A stretch of DNA of 64,000 nt from Candidatus Woesearchaeota archaeon (GCA_016188215.1 JACPIF010000011.1:156142-220141); one strand, 5' to 3'. Shown: positions 1 to 9,905, counted from the stretch's first letter. Numbers and translations are program-made. Notes: generated by a model not told the origin, from the sequence alone.

Positions 1-261
1 GCAAAAGTGGAGAAGAAGCCAAGCGTCAGGGCGTCAATCGGCATCTACGAGCGTGCCCAGTCAAATGCATTCCTCAAAGGAAGGAAGGCTGTTGCATTTG
101 ATGATGTCAAGGACGCCATAATCTCAGTCCTGTCCCACAGGATTGAGCTCAAGCCATCTGCCCGCTATCTCCAGAGCCCTGAAGATTTTGTCAGGGAGGA
201 ATTCAAGAGATTCTCGGAAAATATCTCGGAATTGAAGCAGAAGCAGGGTGATGCCCCCTGA
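1..261 (+). CDS. MoxR/magnesium-chelatase-type AAA ATPase, C-terminal part (truncated by window start)
   Basis: Open frame from base 1; lid-like 'KKPSVRASIGIYERAQSNAFLKGRKAVAFDDVKDAIISVLSHRI'; followed by a VWA-domain gene, a common pairing. Confidence 0.7.
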   Translation, partial: AKVEKKPSVRASIGIYERAQSNAFLKGRKAVAFDDVKDAIISVLSHRIELKPSARYLQSPEDFVREEFKRFSENISELKQKQGDAP

Positions 262-1432
262 CGCTGATGTCAGGTTAGTTGAAGGCACTTCAATAGACGA
301 GATGCAGGGCAAGCTGAGATTCACTTCTGTGGACAACAAGCTCATGCATGCTGTTCTGGAGAATGACCGCAAGGTAATTGATGAAGGAAAATTGATCAGG
401 GAGAGCATCAGCAACAATATAGGCGCCTTTACCCCTGACCTGATGTTTGAGCAGATAGTAAAGAACTATTCCCTGACAAAGCAATTATTCGGCGATTCGC
501 TGCTAAGGCGGTTGACAGGCTACGACGCCCGCTACATTGAGAAGAATCTCCATATCCCTGAATTCAGGCGCGAGTTGAGGAGCAGGCTCGCAGAGACTAT
601 TGAGCACATGAAAGATGAGGGTTTTGTTGAATCTTCCGGTGAAGTCACGCAGAAAGGCCTGGAGCTTGCATCTTTAGTATTATACACTGAAGAGCTTGAC
701 CATCTTGCTCCTAAAGGGGCTTTTGGCGAGAAGCTTCACAAGAAGTTTTCAGTCTACGGCGACAAGGCAGAAGACAAGCGGTTCAGGAAAGGTGACACCT
801 ACCGGAACCTTGCCCTTAGGAAATCTCTCAAGATGGCTATTAGAAGGTCTCATGCAGAATTATTGCGTGAGGACCTCAAGACTTTTGAGCGCCAGAGCAA
901 GGGGCAGATATATATCATCTATGCCCTGGACGCATCTGGCAGTATGCGCGGCCGCAAGATAGATACTTGCAAGAAGGCAGGCGTTGCACTTGCTTTTAAC
1001 GCATTGAGGAAACAGGACAAAGTCGGCCTGATTGTGTTCGGCTCTGACATCAAGACCAGCATACCGCCTACAGATAATTTCACCCAGCTCTTGAAGGAAA
1101 TTACCAGGATAAAGGCAGCCAAGGAAACAAACATTGCAAAAACCATACAGAGGGCAACTGAATTGTTTCCCGCAACAGATGCCACCAGGCATTTAATCCT
1201 GCTTACAGATGCGCTCCCCACAACTGGAGAAGACCCCCAGCAGGAGACCATTGAGATGGTATCCCTTGCCCGAAGCATGGGCATCACAGTCTCGTTGATA
1301 GGCATCCAGCTGGATGAGAAAGGAAAGAAGCTTGCAGAAAAAATAGTCGAGCTTGGACAAGGAAGGCTTTATGTGGTCAGGGATTTGGAGAACCTGGACA
1401 AGATTGTATTGGAGGATTATTATGCTTTATGA
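248..1432 (+). CDS. VWA domain protein (ChlD/CoxE-like), partner of the MoxR ATPase
   Basis: MIDAS motif 'DASGSMRGRK'; overlaps the upstream ATPase gene. Confidence 0.85.
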   Translation: MMPPDADVRLVEGTSIDEMQGKLRFTSVDNKLMHAVLENDRKVIDEGKLIRESISNNIGAFTPDLMFEQIVKNYSLTKQLFGDSLLRRLTGYDARYIEKNLHIPEFRRELRSRLAETIEHMKDEGFVESSGEVTQKGLELASLVLYTEELDHLAPKGAFGEKLHKKFSVYGDKAEDKRFRKGDTYRNLALRKSLKMAIRRSHAELLREDLKTFERQSKGQIYIIYALDASGSMRGRKIDTCKKAGVALAFNALRKQDKVGLIVFGSDIKTSIPPTDNFTQLLKEITRIKAAKETNIAKTIQRATELFPATDATRHLILLTDALPTTGEDPQQETIEMVSLARSMGITVSLIGIQLDEKGKKLAEKIVELGQGRLYVVRDLENLDKIVLEDYYAL

Positions 1433-1774
1433 GGTTCTTTGATATGCTACATATACTGCGAAAAGTTCAGAAATATTAGTTTCCCCGTCCATGCATGCAT
1501 CAACTCTGCTGCTGACGCGGCGCGCAAAATCTTGCATGACCTGAAAAGAAAAATGACTCCAATAGCAGGTCTCAAATATCTTGCCTTGCGGCCCTGAGAT
1601 GCATGCGGAGGTTATATACGCAGGGCTTGACTTAGTATTTATGATTACTGCCTGCGCTTCTAATAGAGAGTTTTGGGAAGATCTTCTAAAAAATAAGAGT
1701 GTATCAATACTTCCATCCACAACCCATCCACTTTGGCGCAATAAATCAACAGATTCATTTACCGTAAATCCCAT
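1427..1774 (-). CDS. hypothetical protein
   Basis: 115-aa ORF filling a gap between genes; no recognised motif. Confidence 0.4.
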   Translation of the reverse strand: MGFTVNESVDLLRQSGWVVDGSIDTLLFFRRSSQNSLLEAQAVIINTKSSPAYITSACISGPQGKIFETCYWSHFSFQVMQDFARRVSSRVDACMDGETNISELFAVYVAYQRTS

Positions 1775-1858
1775 AAGTCCAATAAGTCCAATAATTTACT
1801 ATTATTTAAAAATATTATGACAATCACCTTTAAATATCAATTATATATACCCAAAGCC

Positions 1859-2458
1859 ATGAAGCTCTTGGCATTTACTGACCTCCATTTATCATTGACT
1901 AATTTTGCAAAGATAGAGAAGCTTGCGAATAAGGAGAAGCCGGATTTTATAGTCTGCTGTGGGGACATATCTATCTTTGAGGATAACCTTGAGTTCATCA
2001 TCAGGAAGATAGCCTCGCTCAGGTTCCGCATCCTTCTCGTGAACGGCAACCATGAGGACGAGCTGGTGATGAGCAGGCTATGCAACAAATATCCCAACAT
2101 AAACTTTATCCACCGCAAGTCATACGTCTATGGCAACTACCAGTTCTTCGGCTATGGCGGCGACGGCTTCTCCCATATTGACGAGGATTTTGAGCAGCTC
2201 GCCAAGTCATTCAAGCGGTTTGCAAAGAAAGATACCAAGAAGATCCTGGTGACGCACGCCCCTCCCTACGGCACCAAGCTTGACGTTCTGTATGATGACG
2301 AGCACCATGGCAATTATTCAATAAGGAAGTTCATAGACCAGATGAAGCCAGAGTTAGCCTTATGCGGCCATTTCCATGAGAATTTCAGGGTTAAGCAGAA
2401 GCTGGGCCATACAACAATAGTTAATCCGGGGCCATCAGGGATGGTTGTCAAGGTATAG
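1859..2458 (+). CDS. metallophosphoesterase
   Basis: 'FTDLHLS', 'CCGDIS', 'VNGNHEDE', 'CGHFHE' motifs; start moved to ATG 1859. Confidence 0.85.
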   Translation: MKLLAFTDLHLSLTNFAKIEKLANKEKPDFIVCCGDISIFEDNLEFIIRKIASLRFRILLVNGNHEDELVMSRLCNKYPNINFIHRKSYVYGNYQFFGYGGDGFSHIDEDFEQLAKSFKRFAKKDTKKILVTHAPPYGTKLDVLYDDEHHGNYSIRKFIDQMKPELALCGHFHENFRVKQKLGHTTIVNPGPSGMVVKV

Positions 2459-2546
2459 TGCCGTCCGCAGGACTCGTACAGTGCGCGAACTAGGTGAGCG
2501 CAAGACTGCGTAGCGATGCAAATTAGTAAGTATAAGAAATCATTAA

Positions 2547-3521
2547 TCACAAAGAAACAGCCTCTTCCTCAACCTCCAAAAATCGGTCAGGGCTGTCCTC
2601 TTTCATGACAAGCACGACATTGCTCTCTTCCTTTCCGTCAACTATTTTCCTGCCTGTAGACTGACATATCTTTTCAGCAAAACCCTTAACTTCTTCAAAA
2701 GTAGGCATATTTTCCTCTTTCAGGAACTGCATGCTGCCGCCAACATGCATGTATCCTTTTATCTCAATAAAAGTAGGATCGCCTTTTTCAATCAATGCCT
2801 TGTATCCTTCAATGTCGCAGTCATTTAAATCCTTAATTAGTGTCATCCTTACCACAGTTCTAGTCTTGCCCTTCATCTGCCTGAGCAGCTCTAGGCTTCT
2901 GTTCAATCGTTCCCATCCATCCTTGAAGAAAGGCCTGTCAATCTTGTCAAACAGCTCTTTATTTGGGGCGTCAACAGAAATATACAGTTGCGTCGGCGGC
3001 TCAAGAGCTTCCATCTTGTCAGGATGCTGCCCTCTTGTTACCAGGAAACTGGTCTTCCCTCTTGAACGGATTTCCTTAATCAATTCATTTATCCTAGGAT
3101 ATGTGATGCTTTCTCCAACGAGGGAAAGTGCAAAATGCATGGGTTCCTGAGCCTGCTTATATTTTCTGCGGTTTGTCTTGTCATTGCCACCAAAGCCAAG
3201 GAGCATCTTCCTCTGGGCTTCCATGCTCTGTTCTAATACCTGTAAAGGATCATCGCCTATATCCTGCAGGTCAAAATCCCGCTGCGGATGCGTTACCGGG
3301 TCGCGCCAGCAGAACATGCAGGCATTCGCGCAGCCTAAAGCAGTTGTCATCTGCACGCACCTGTGTGATTGTATGCCGTAGAACTTCTGCTTGTAGCACA
3401 TGTCTTCGTCTTTCAGCGATTTCTTGGTATAGTGGCACACTTTTACAGCGCTATGCTCGCTATCCCCCACAAATCTGTACTGCTGCTCTTCCAGTTTTCT
3501 TTTGATTGGCTTCGCTACCAT
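2547..3521 (-). CDS. taw1: tRNA 4-demethylwyosine synthase (TYW1/Taw1), radical SAM
   Basis: 'CYKQKFYGIQSHRCVQMTTALGCANACMFCWRDP' with CxxxCxxC cluster motif. Confidence 0.9.
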   Translation of the reverse strand: MVAKPIKRKLEEQQYRFVGDSEHSAVKVCHYTKKSLKDEDMCYKQKFYGIQSHRCVQMTTALGCANACMFCWRDPVTHPQRDFDLQDIGDDPLQVLEQSMEAQRKMLLGFGGNDKTNRRKYKQAQEPMHFALSLVGESITYPRINELIKEIRSRGKTSFLVTRGQHPDKMEALEPPTQLYISVDAPNKELFDKIDRPFFKDGWERLNRSLELLRQMKGKTRTVVRMTLIKDLNDCDIEGYKALIEKGDPTFIEIKGYMHVGGSMQFLKEENMPTFEEVKGFAEKICQSTGRKIVDGKEESNVVLVMKEDSPDRFLEVEEEAVSL

Positions 3522-3648
3522 GCGTTAGGCTAAAGTAAATCAATTTATAAAATTTTCTTAATAAACATTATATTAGCCAAGCAAGTTTATTACCAAATGA
3601 TAAATTAAAATAGAAAAGTTCTTTAACATCACCTTTTTCCAAATAACT

Positions 3649-4065
3649 ATGCAATGCGGCATGTGCAATCTGGTAAGCCATACAGCAACCTTGATTTTTC
3701 ATAACGGCACTATCATAGTCTCCCTTAATTACGAGCCTCTGAAAGAACCTCATTTTATTGTGTTGCCGAAGAGGCACGTAGAAGACGTAGGTCAGCTAAA
3801 AGGCGAAGAGCTTAAGGCTATGTTTGATTATATCACAAAACTGGAAAAAGTCATAAAACAGTATGCGGGCCAGGAGGCATTCATCGGCATGAACCGCGGC
3901 AGGCTCGCAACCCAGCCTCATATCCATTTCCATGTCCTGCCATATACAGTTGGAATTCGCGGCTTTTTCGCAAAAGCAGAGGGCAGCCAGATGAGACTGA
4001 GGCATTCAGACGAGCATCTGATGCAGGTTAAGGAAAAGGTTCTTGAATTGCTAAAAGTTGCATAG
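3649..4065 (+). CDS. HIT family hydrolase
   Basis: Histidine triad 'QPHIHFHVLP'. Confidence 0.85.
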   Translation: MQCGMCNLVSHTATLIFHNGTIIVSLNYEPLKEPHFIVLPKRHVEDVGQLKGEELKAMFDYITKLEKVIKQYAGQEAFIGMNRGRLATQPHIHFHVLPYTVGIRGFFAKAEGSQMRLRHSDEHLMQVKEKVLELLKVA

Positions 4066-4096
4066 TTTTTTAAATCACTCTCGTTTTACGCCTTTA

Positions 4097-4600
4097 ATGG
4101 ATATCATCGCAAAACTGAAAAGCCTGGAGCATACTCTTGAGTTCAAAGACTGGCAAGCGCAGCACCACGGCCATTACCTGGTGCATGCCTTCAAGCTCCT
4201 GGACGAGGCTAACAAGAGCATCTGGCAGATAGGATATTATGACAAGGAAACTGATACTATCACTACATTTGTTATTGAAGATGGCAAAGAGCTGAAGATC
4301 ATCCCTAACCTTGAGATTTTCAAGGAAGAGAAGGCAGCCATACAGAAGCTGGACATCTCCAAAGTCAAGGTAAATGCTCAGGAAGCAGTTGACAAGGCAG
4401 AGGCATTCCTCAAGGAGCAATACCCTGGTGAAGTCATAGTAAAGACAATACTAATCCTGCAGAGCATAGAGCACGGGCAAGTCTACAATCTAAGCTTCAT
4501 AACTAAGAGTGTTAGTACCATCAACATAAAGCTGGCAGCAGACTCAGGCCAGGTATTAGAGCATCATAAGATTTCTCTTTCGGATTTAAAGGCGCAGTAA
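4097..4600 (+). CDS. hypothetical protein (PepSY-like region possible)
   Basis: 168-codon ORF; 'NAQEAVDKAEAFLKEQYPGEVIVKTIL'. Confidence 0.6.
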   Translation: MDIIAKLKSLEHTLEFKDWQAQHHGHYLVHAFKLLDEANKSIWQIGYYDKETDTITTFVIEDGKELKIIPNLEIFKEEKAAIQKLDISKVKVNAQEAVDKAEAFLKEQYPGEVIVKTILILQSIEHGQVYNLSFITKSVSTINIKLAADSGQVLEHHKISLSDLKAQ

Positions 4601-4602
4601 AT

Positions 4603-5562
4603 ATGGCAGACAAACAAAATCTTGTAATTGGCATTCTTGCGAATATCTTCCCGATCCAGCCGCACCATATCACAGAAATCCGAAAAATAGTCCCCTCTGC
4701 AACTGTTATTGAGTACGCTCCTGAAACTATAGCGGAAGCTAATATTGACATCCTCCTTTCCTTCAGGCTTCCGCAGGAGATTCTAGACAATTCAAAACAG
4801 CTGAAATGGGTGCATGCATTGAGCGCAGGTGTAGATGACTTTATCCCCAAGCTGAGGAACACTGATATTATCCTGACAAACTCTTCTGGAGTCCATCCTA
4901 TCCCTATTGCAGAGCATGTCTTTGGCATGCTTCTGATGCACAACCGCAGGCTCAATAAGGCAGTGTTAAGCCAGCAGCAAAAGGAATGGAAAGCATACAG
5001 GCACGATGTTTCAGAGCTTAACGGCAAGACAATACTCATTCTGGGTTATGGCGCAATTGGCATCCAGATCGGCAAAATAGCAAAGGCATTCGGCATGGCT
5101 GTTATCGGCACAAAGCGCACAAAAACAAGGGAGCAGTATGCAGACACTATCATTGCTCATGACGAATTAAGCTCATATATTCCTAAAGCAGACTACATAG
5201 TGATAGCATTGCCTGCCACCCCTGACACATTCCACTTCTTTGGCAGTAATTATCTTGCACTAATGAAGCAGGATGCAGCCATAGTCAACATTGGCAGGGG
5301 CGAAGTGATAGACGAGCACGCTTTAATTGAAACCTTAAAAGAGAGAAAAGACATTACTGCACTGCTTGATGTGTTCGAGACAGAGCCATTGCCTCCGTCA
5401 AGCCCATTGTGGGGTATGGACAATGTCCTTATAACAGCCCACTACGCCGGCGCAACGCCAGAATATATGGACAGGGCAATCGCAATCTTCTGCGCCAACC
5501 TTAAGGCATATATAGAAGGCAGGAAAATGCCGAATCTTGTTGAAAAGGAGCTTGGGTATTGA
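4603..5562 (+). CDS. D-isomer-specific 2-hydroxyacid dehydrogenase family protein
   Basis: 'LGYGAIGIQIGKIAKAFGMAVIGTKR' Rossmann motif, 'VNIGRGEVIDEHAL', 'ALLDVFETEPLP'. Confidence 0.9.
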   Translation: MADKQNLVIGILANIFPIQPHHITEIRKIVPSATVIEYAPETIAEANIDILLSFRLPQEILDNSKQLKWVHALSAGVDDFIPKLRNTDIILTNSSGVHPIPIAEHVFGMLLMHNRRLNKAVLSQQQKEWKAYRHDVSELNGKTILILGYGAIGIQIGKIAKAFGMAVIGTKRTKTREQYADTIIAHDELSSYIPKADYIVIALPATPDTFHFFGSNYLALMKQDAAIVNIGRGEVIDEHALIETLKERKDITALLDVFETEPLPPSSPLWGMDNVLITAHYAGATPEYMDRAIAIFCANLKAYIEGRKMPNLVEKELGY

Positions 5563-5592
5563 TTATTTTCATATATAGACTTTATTTGATTT

Positions 5593-5613
5593 TTTACCAG
5601 GAATCCCGGTAAA
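5593..5613. promoter_or_regulatory. 21-bp near-perfect palindrome just upstream of a TATA box
   Basis: TTTACCAGGAATCCCGGTAAA (one mismatched pair), adjoining AATTTATATAT and ATG at 5645. Confidence 0.6.
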
Positions 5614-5644
5614 TTTATATATTTACTGTTATTTATCTTAGATT

Positions 5645-6613
5645 ATGGAAATTCATCTACCAAATAGTGCTTTTTTAGGAAATATAGACCCTTTTATTCG
5701 TTCATATCGTCCGAACAACAAAAAGGAACTAAAGATCAGCTTTAATGATGCTTGGGTATCAGTCCATCCCGTAGTTCTCTGTATGGTCGCCTCTTTAGGA
5801 TTGTATGTTAGTAATGGCGGTGGAGAAATTTTTTGTCAGAAGCCAACAGCAACATCAAAACACTATCTGGAGCGGATGGGTTTGTTTCAAATACTGGAAC
5901 TAGATTCAGAAATAAAAATTAAATCTCATGAGTCTGCTGGGAGATTCATACCTTTGACCCAAATATTTAATTCGCAAGAGCTATATAAATTCATTACAGA
6001 GATGATACCATTGTTACACTCAGAACCTTCGCATGTTGAGCCTATAAAGTATGTCATAAGTGAGTTAGTAAGAAATGTGTTTGAACATTCTGAATCTGAG
6101 ATGGGTGCAATTGTTTGTGCCCAGTACCATAAAAAAAATAATGTAATCAGAATTGGTGTAGTTGATTCTGGTATTGGAATAAGAAAATCAATTAGTTATT
6201 CATATGAAACTGAGGATGATCTTCACGCATTGCAATTGGCACTTACTCCAGGTATTACAGGTAAAACTAGAAATATTGGTGGCACAGAAACAAATGCGGG
6301 GGCTGGACTTTTTTTCATTAAATCTATTGCTAAAGTAAATAGAGACTTTTTTGTAATATATAGTGGTAATGCCCTCTACAAATTATTAAAAACCCTACCA
6401 GGATCCCCAATAAAGTTAAATATGAATCCTTTTGAAGACAGGAGTTCTAGATCAAATAACTTTCCCTATTGGCAAGGCACTGTTGTAGGAATTGATATCT
6501 CATTAAATAGACATCAAACTTTTGATAAGCTTTTGGAGCTGATTCGAGAGACATATTTTAAAGATATAAAAGAAAGGAAAAAAGAGAGGTTTAAAAAACC
6601 AAAATTTATATGA
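5645..6613 (+). CDS. GHKL/HATPase domain protein (anti-sigma/histidine-kinase-like ATPase)
   Basis: N-box 'ISELVRNVFEHSES', G1 'DSGIGI', G2 'GGTETNAGAGLFFI'. Confidence 0.8.
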   Translation: MEIHLPNSAFLGNIDPFIRSYRPNNKKELKISFNDAWVSVHPVVLCMVASLGLYVSNGGGEIFCQKPTATSKHYLERMGLFQILELDSEIKIKSHESAGRFIPLTQIFNSQELYKFITEMIPLLHSEPSHVEPIKYVISELVRNVFEHSESEMGAIVCAQYHKKNNVIRIGVVDSGIGIRKSISYSYETEDDLHALQLALTPGITGKTRNIGGTETNAGAGLFFIKSIAKVNRDFFVIYSGNALYKLLKTLPGSPIKLNMNPFEDRSSRSNNFPYWQGTVVGIDISLNRHQTFDKLLELIRETYFKDIKERKKERFKKPKFI

Positions 6614-6900
6614 TATACATAAAGCTGTTTGAAAGAGTCGGAAGTTTTGCTGAAGATAAGGATATTGCACGGGCTATACGAACAGAGGAAATTTTACCTT
6701 ACTTAGAAGAAAAACAAGTAACTTTAGATTTTGAAAATATAGAGGGAGCCACTCAATCTTTTATCCATGCCCTTATAAGTGATTTGATTAGAAAAAAGGG
6801 AATTGAAGTATTGGATAAAATCTTTTTTAAGAATTGCAATGAAACTGTTAAGGGGATAATTGGGATCGTAGTTGAATATATGCAAGATAAGGAGGAATAA
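6610..6900 (+). CDS. STAS-like (DUF4325-type) protein
   Basis: Overlaps the GHKL gene by 4 nt; 'VTLDFENIEGATQSFIHALISDLIRKKG'. Confidence 0.65.
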   Translation: MIYIKLFERVGSFAEDKDIARAIRTEEILPYLEEKQVTLDFENIEGATQSFIHALISDLIRKKGIEVLDKIFFKNCNETVKGIIGIVVEYMQDKEE

Positions 6901-6988
6901 AGGAACATAGTTTTTCCACACTTCCAAAACCCTTATATACTCCTTCCCATATAGCAGCTTTCTCTCATTATCATTTTTGGTGGGTGTC

Positions 6989-8485
6989 ATGTCATTCCAA
7001 GCGTTATATAAAGGCAGCAGGCTGATAATAGGCAATCCGGACGGAAACGTAGGCATAATAACGTTGTGGACAAAGGCTTCTGAGATTGCAAAAAAGATAG
7101 ACAAAAACAATTACGCAGTCTTAGGCCAACTCTTCTCAGCAGAACGTGGTTTAGACTTATTAGTTAGGAATTTACTGGCAAACCCTCAGATACAGCATTT
7201 GATCATCACAGGCGTGGATTTCTCGCGCTCAGGCATTGTTTTAATGGACTTCTTTGAAAAAGGCTTCCATAAAGGAAAGACAGACATTACAGAAAAGCCA
7301 TGCTGGCGCGTCAATTCTGAGTATGAAGGCTATATTGACCTGGATATCCCGGAAGAGGATTTGAATCAATTAAGGGCATCTATACACGCAATTAAAGTCC
7401 AGGATATAACTAAATTTGATTTCAGCTCCTTAAAAGAGCCAAAGCAGCTTCGTAAAAAGAAGGAATTCATCAAAAAAGAAGAACAGACCATAAAATACGT
7501 AGGGGAAGACATCGGCTACATAGTGAGGGGAAAGACAATAGGCGAGGCCTGGCTGAAGATCCTTGACACAATCCTTAAGTTTGGCAAGATAAACGCAACT
7601 CATTATGATGACCAGCAGAAGGAAGTCATCAACATGCTCTCTATCATTACAGAAGAGGATCCACACAACTTCAAGTTTGAGGAATACTTCCCTGGTGATG
7701 AGAAGCATATCAAGGAATACATCCCAAGAATCACAAGGGATGTAAAAGGCGGCATCCACCAGAACGAATACACGTACGGCAGCCGCATGAGATCTTGGTT
7801 CAATATAGACCAGGTCAAAGGAGCTGTAGCAAAACTCACAAGAGAGCCTATCTCAAGGGCAGTAGTCATCTCCTTATGGGACCAGAATAAAGACCTGACC
7901 ATAGGCGGCTCTCCATGTCTTAACCATATATGGCTCCGCATCCGTGATAACAAGCTGCACATGACTGCTATCTTCAGGAGCCATGACATGTTTGAAGGCT
8001 ATCCTGAAAATGCTTTCGGCCTGCGCTCTTTGCAGGAAGAAGTGCGGCAGCAGGTCATTTCCGGATTAAAGGAACAGGGAAGAAATGATGAAGCAGGCAT
8101 AAAGCTGGGCAGCATGGTCATCTTATCACAGTCTGCGCACATTTACGATGATTCGTGGGAAAGATGCCAGAAGATTGTAGAGAAATACATCCGCAGGTAT
8201 CAGTGGCATATGAATGAGTTTGATCCAAGGGGAAACCTTATCATCACTATAGGCGATGAGAATATTATAGTTGAGCATACCTCCCCAGAAAAAGAAACCC
8301 TGGGAATCTACAAGGCAAAGACAGCCATTGAAATGCGTGACATTCTTATAAGGGAAAATATTATCTCACTAATTCCTCATGCCTTGGACATAGGCATTGA
8401 GCTGATGAAGGCAGAACTAGCAATAGCACACGGTCTTGAGTATCTACAGGATAATCCTATAGAATTGCAGCGACGTAAAAGATAG
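6989..8485 (+). CDS. thyA: archaeal thymidylate synthase with N-terminal DUF4346/MtrA-like extension
   Basis: Catalytic region 'GGSPCLNHIWLRIRDNKLHMTAIFRSHDMFEGYPENAFGLRSLQEEV'; about 190-aa N-terminal domain; start ATG 6989 preferred. Confidence 0.75.
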   Translation: MSFQALYKGSRLIIGNPDGNVGIITLWTKASEIAKKIDKNNYAVLGQLFSAERGLDLLVRNLLANPQIQHLIITGVDFSRSGIVLMDFFEKGFHKGKTDITEKPCWRVNSEYEGYIDLDIPEEDLNQLRASIHAIKVQDITKFDFSSLKEPKQLRKKKEFIKKEEQTIKYVGEDIGYIVRGKTIGEAWLKILDTILKFGKINATHYDDQQKEVINMLSIITEEDPHNFKFEEYFPGDEKHIKEYIPRITRDVKGGIHQNEYTYGSRMRSWFNIDQVKGAVAKLTREPISRAVVISLWDQNKDLTIGGSPCLNHIWLRIRDNKLHMTAIFRSHDMFEGYPENAFGLRSLQEEVRQQVISGLKEQGRNDEAGIKLGSMVILSQSAHIYDDSWERCQKIVEKYIRRYQWHMNEFDPRGNLIITIGDENIIVEHTSPEKETLGIYKAKTAIEMRDILIRENIISLIPHALDIGIELMKAELAIAHGLEYLQDNPIELQRRKR

Positions 8486-8523
8486 CGACCAGAGCAAGAC
8501 AAAATGTTGAGGAGGGGTCAGCT

Positions 8524-8649
8524 ATGGTTGAAGTCAAGAAGAGCAGCAAGCACATGAACAGCATAAGCTATAACACAATAAAGAAAAACAAGACCTTGGA
8601 GAGCTTCGTTGTCAGGGACGAGGAGCCTCAGGAGGAGGAAGCGAAGTAA
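8524..8649 (+). CDS. small protein (41 aa) upstream of the NrdG-like gene
   Basis: MVEVKKSSKHMNSISYNTIKKNKTLESFVVRDEEPQEEEAK; stop is 2 nt before the next ATG. Confidence 0.55.
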   Translation: MVEVKKSSKHMNSISYNTIKKNKTLESFVVRDEEPQEEEAK

Positions 8650-8651
8650 CA

Positions 8652-9404
8652 ATGCAGGGCTATATCGCAGGTGTTTTGCTGAACTCAGAGACAGTATGGC
8701 ACAGGAACACTGCTATCGGCATTTTCTTTGCCGGCTGCGATTTCAAGTGCCCTGCCTGCACCAAGCCGAAGATAACTGACTTTAAGGAAGAGTTCAGGAT
8801 CGACATAAAGGATGTGAAGGAAGCCATCCGGGTGAATGCGCATATCTCAAACGCGGTCCTATTTACAGGAGGCGAGCCCTGCCTGCAGCGTGAGGTCATC
8901 CTGGACATAGCAAAATACGCCAAATCACTGTCATTGAAGACCGGCATAGAAACTAATGGCTCAAAGCCCCTTGTCTTAAGGAAACTTGTGAAAGACGGCC
9001 TTCTCAATTTCCTGAGCATAGATTTCAGGGCCCCAATGGAGCCTGGCATCTTTGAGAAGCTCACCAAGTCAAAAACCTTCTTCATTGACACAGAAGAGAT
9101 TATCATGAACTTCAAGCGCTCATTGATAGTTGCAAAGCGCTACAACCCGCAACTTCAACTCCAGTTCAGGACAACCATTGTTCCCGGCCTGCTCTACAGG
9201 AAAGAGGATATCCTGGAAATTGCCAAGATTATCCGCCACTTCAGCTGCACCTGGAAGCTGGAGCAGTTCAACCCCTCCCTGCCTACATTAAACCCAAACA
9301 TGCAGAACCTGTTTCCGGTATCGCAGCAGTTCATGGAAAACCTCAAGGAAGCCTGCCTGGAGCAGTATCCAAATCTTAGGATTGAGATTGTTAATTACAA
9401 TTAG
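8652..9404 (+). CDS. nrdG: anaerobic ribonucleotide reductase activating protein-like radical SAM enzyme
   Basis: 'FFAGCDFKCPACTKP' CxxxCxxC; 'LFTGGEPCLQ'. Confidence 0.75.
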   Translation: MQGYIAGVLLNSETVWHRNTAIGIFFAGCDFKCPACTKPKITDFKEEFRIDIKDVKEAIRVNAHISNAVLFTGGEPCLQREVILDIAKYAKSLSLKTGIETNGSKPLVLRKLVKDGLLNFLSIDFRAPMEPGIFEKLTKSKTFFIDTEEIIMNFKRSLIVAKRYNPQLQLQFRTTIVPGLLYRKEDILEIAKIIRHFSCTWKLEQFNPSLPTLNPNMQNLFPVSQQFMENLKEACLEQYPNLRIEIVNYN

Positions 9405-9480
9405 TTTTAAGATTCTGAATATTCCAACATACCGATTGTCACAAGCTTTAAATATGCATATTAGCGCATAAACCCACTAT

Positions 9481-9852
9481 ATGAATCCAAAGCTCTACAG
9501 GAAGGCAGCAGGCATCGGCATGATTGTCCTGGCTGTTGTCATCGTCTTATTGGTTCTCTGGGCGCTCCTGAAATATGCATCCAGGGAATGCTCCTACGAC
9601 TCGCAGTGCCCCCAGGAACACTATTGCGGCTCTGATTTCAAATGCCACCAGGTCAAAGTGGTTGAAAAGACAGTTGTCATCAATGATTATTCTACAGCTG
9701 CAGCCATTATTTCAATCGCATTGATTATTGCAGTCCTCTTGCTGAGGGACAACCGCTGGAACAGCATCACTAACAGGTTCTTCAGCACTAAAAAAGAGCA
9801 TCAGCACCCCATGCATCCTCAATATAAGGATATGTATTGGAAGAAAAAGTAG
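9481..9852 (+). CDS. membrane protein with small Cys-rich extracellular segment
   Basis: Two TM stretches flanking 'CSYDSQCPQEHYCGSDFKC'. Confidence 0.6.
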   Translation: MNPKLYRKAAGIGMIVLAVVIVLLVLWALLKYASRECSYDSQCPQEHYCGSDFKCHQVKVVEKTVVINDYSTAAAIISIALIIAVLLLRDNRWNSITNRFFSTKKEHQHPMHPQYKDMYWKKK

Positions 9853-9905
9853 ATACTCTGACAGAAAGGCAAAGATATATAACCAAAGGTATTCTGCTGA
9901 TATCC

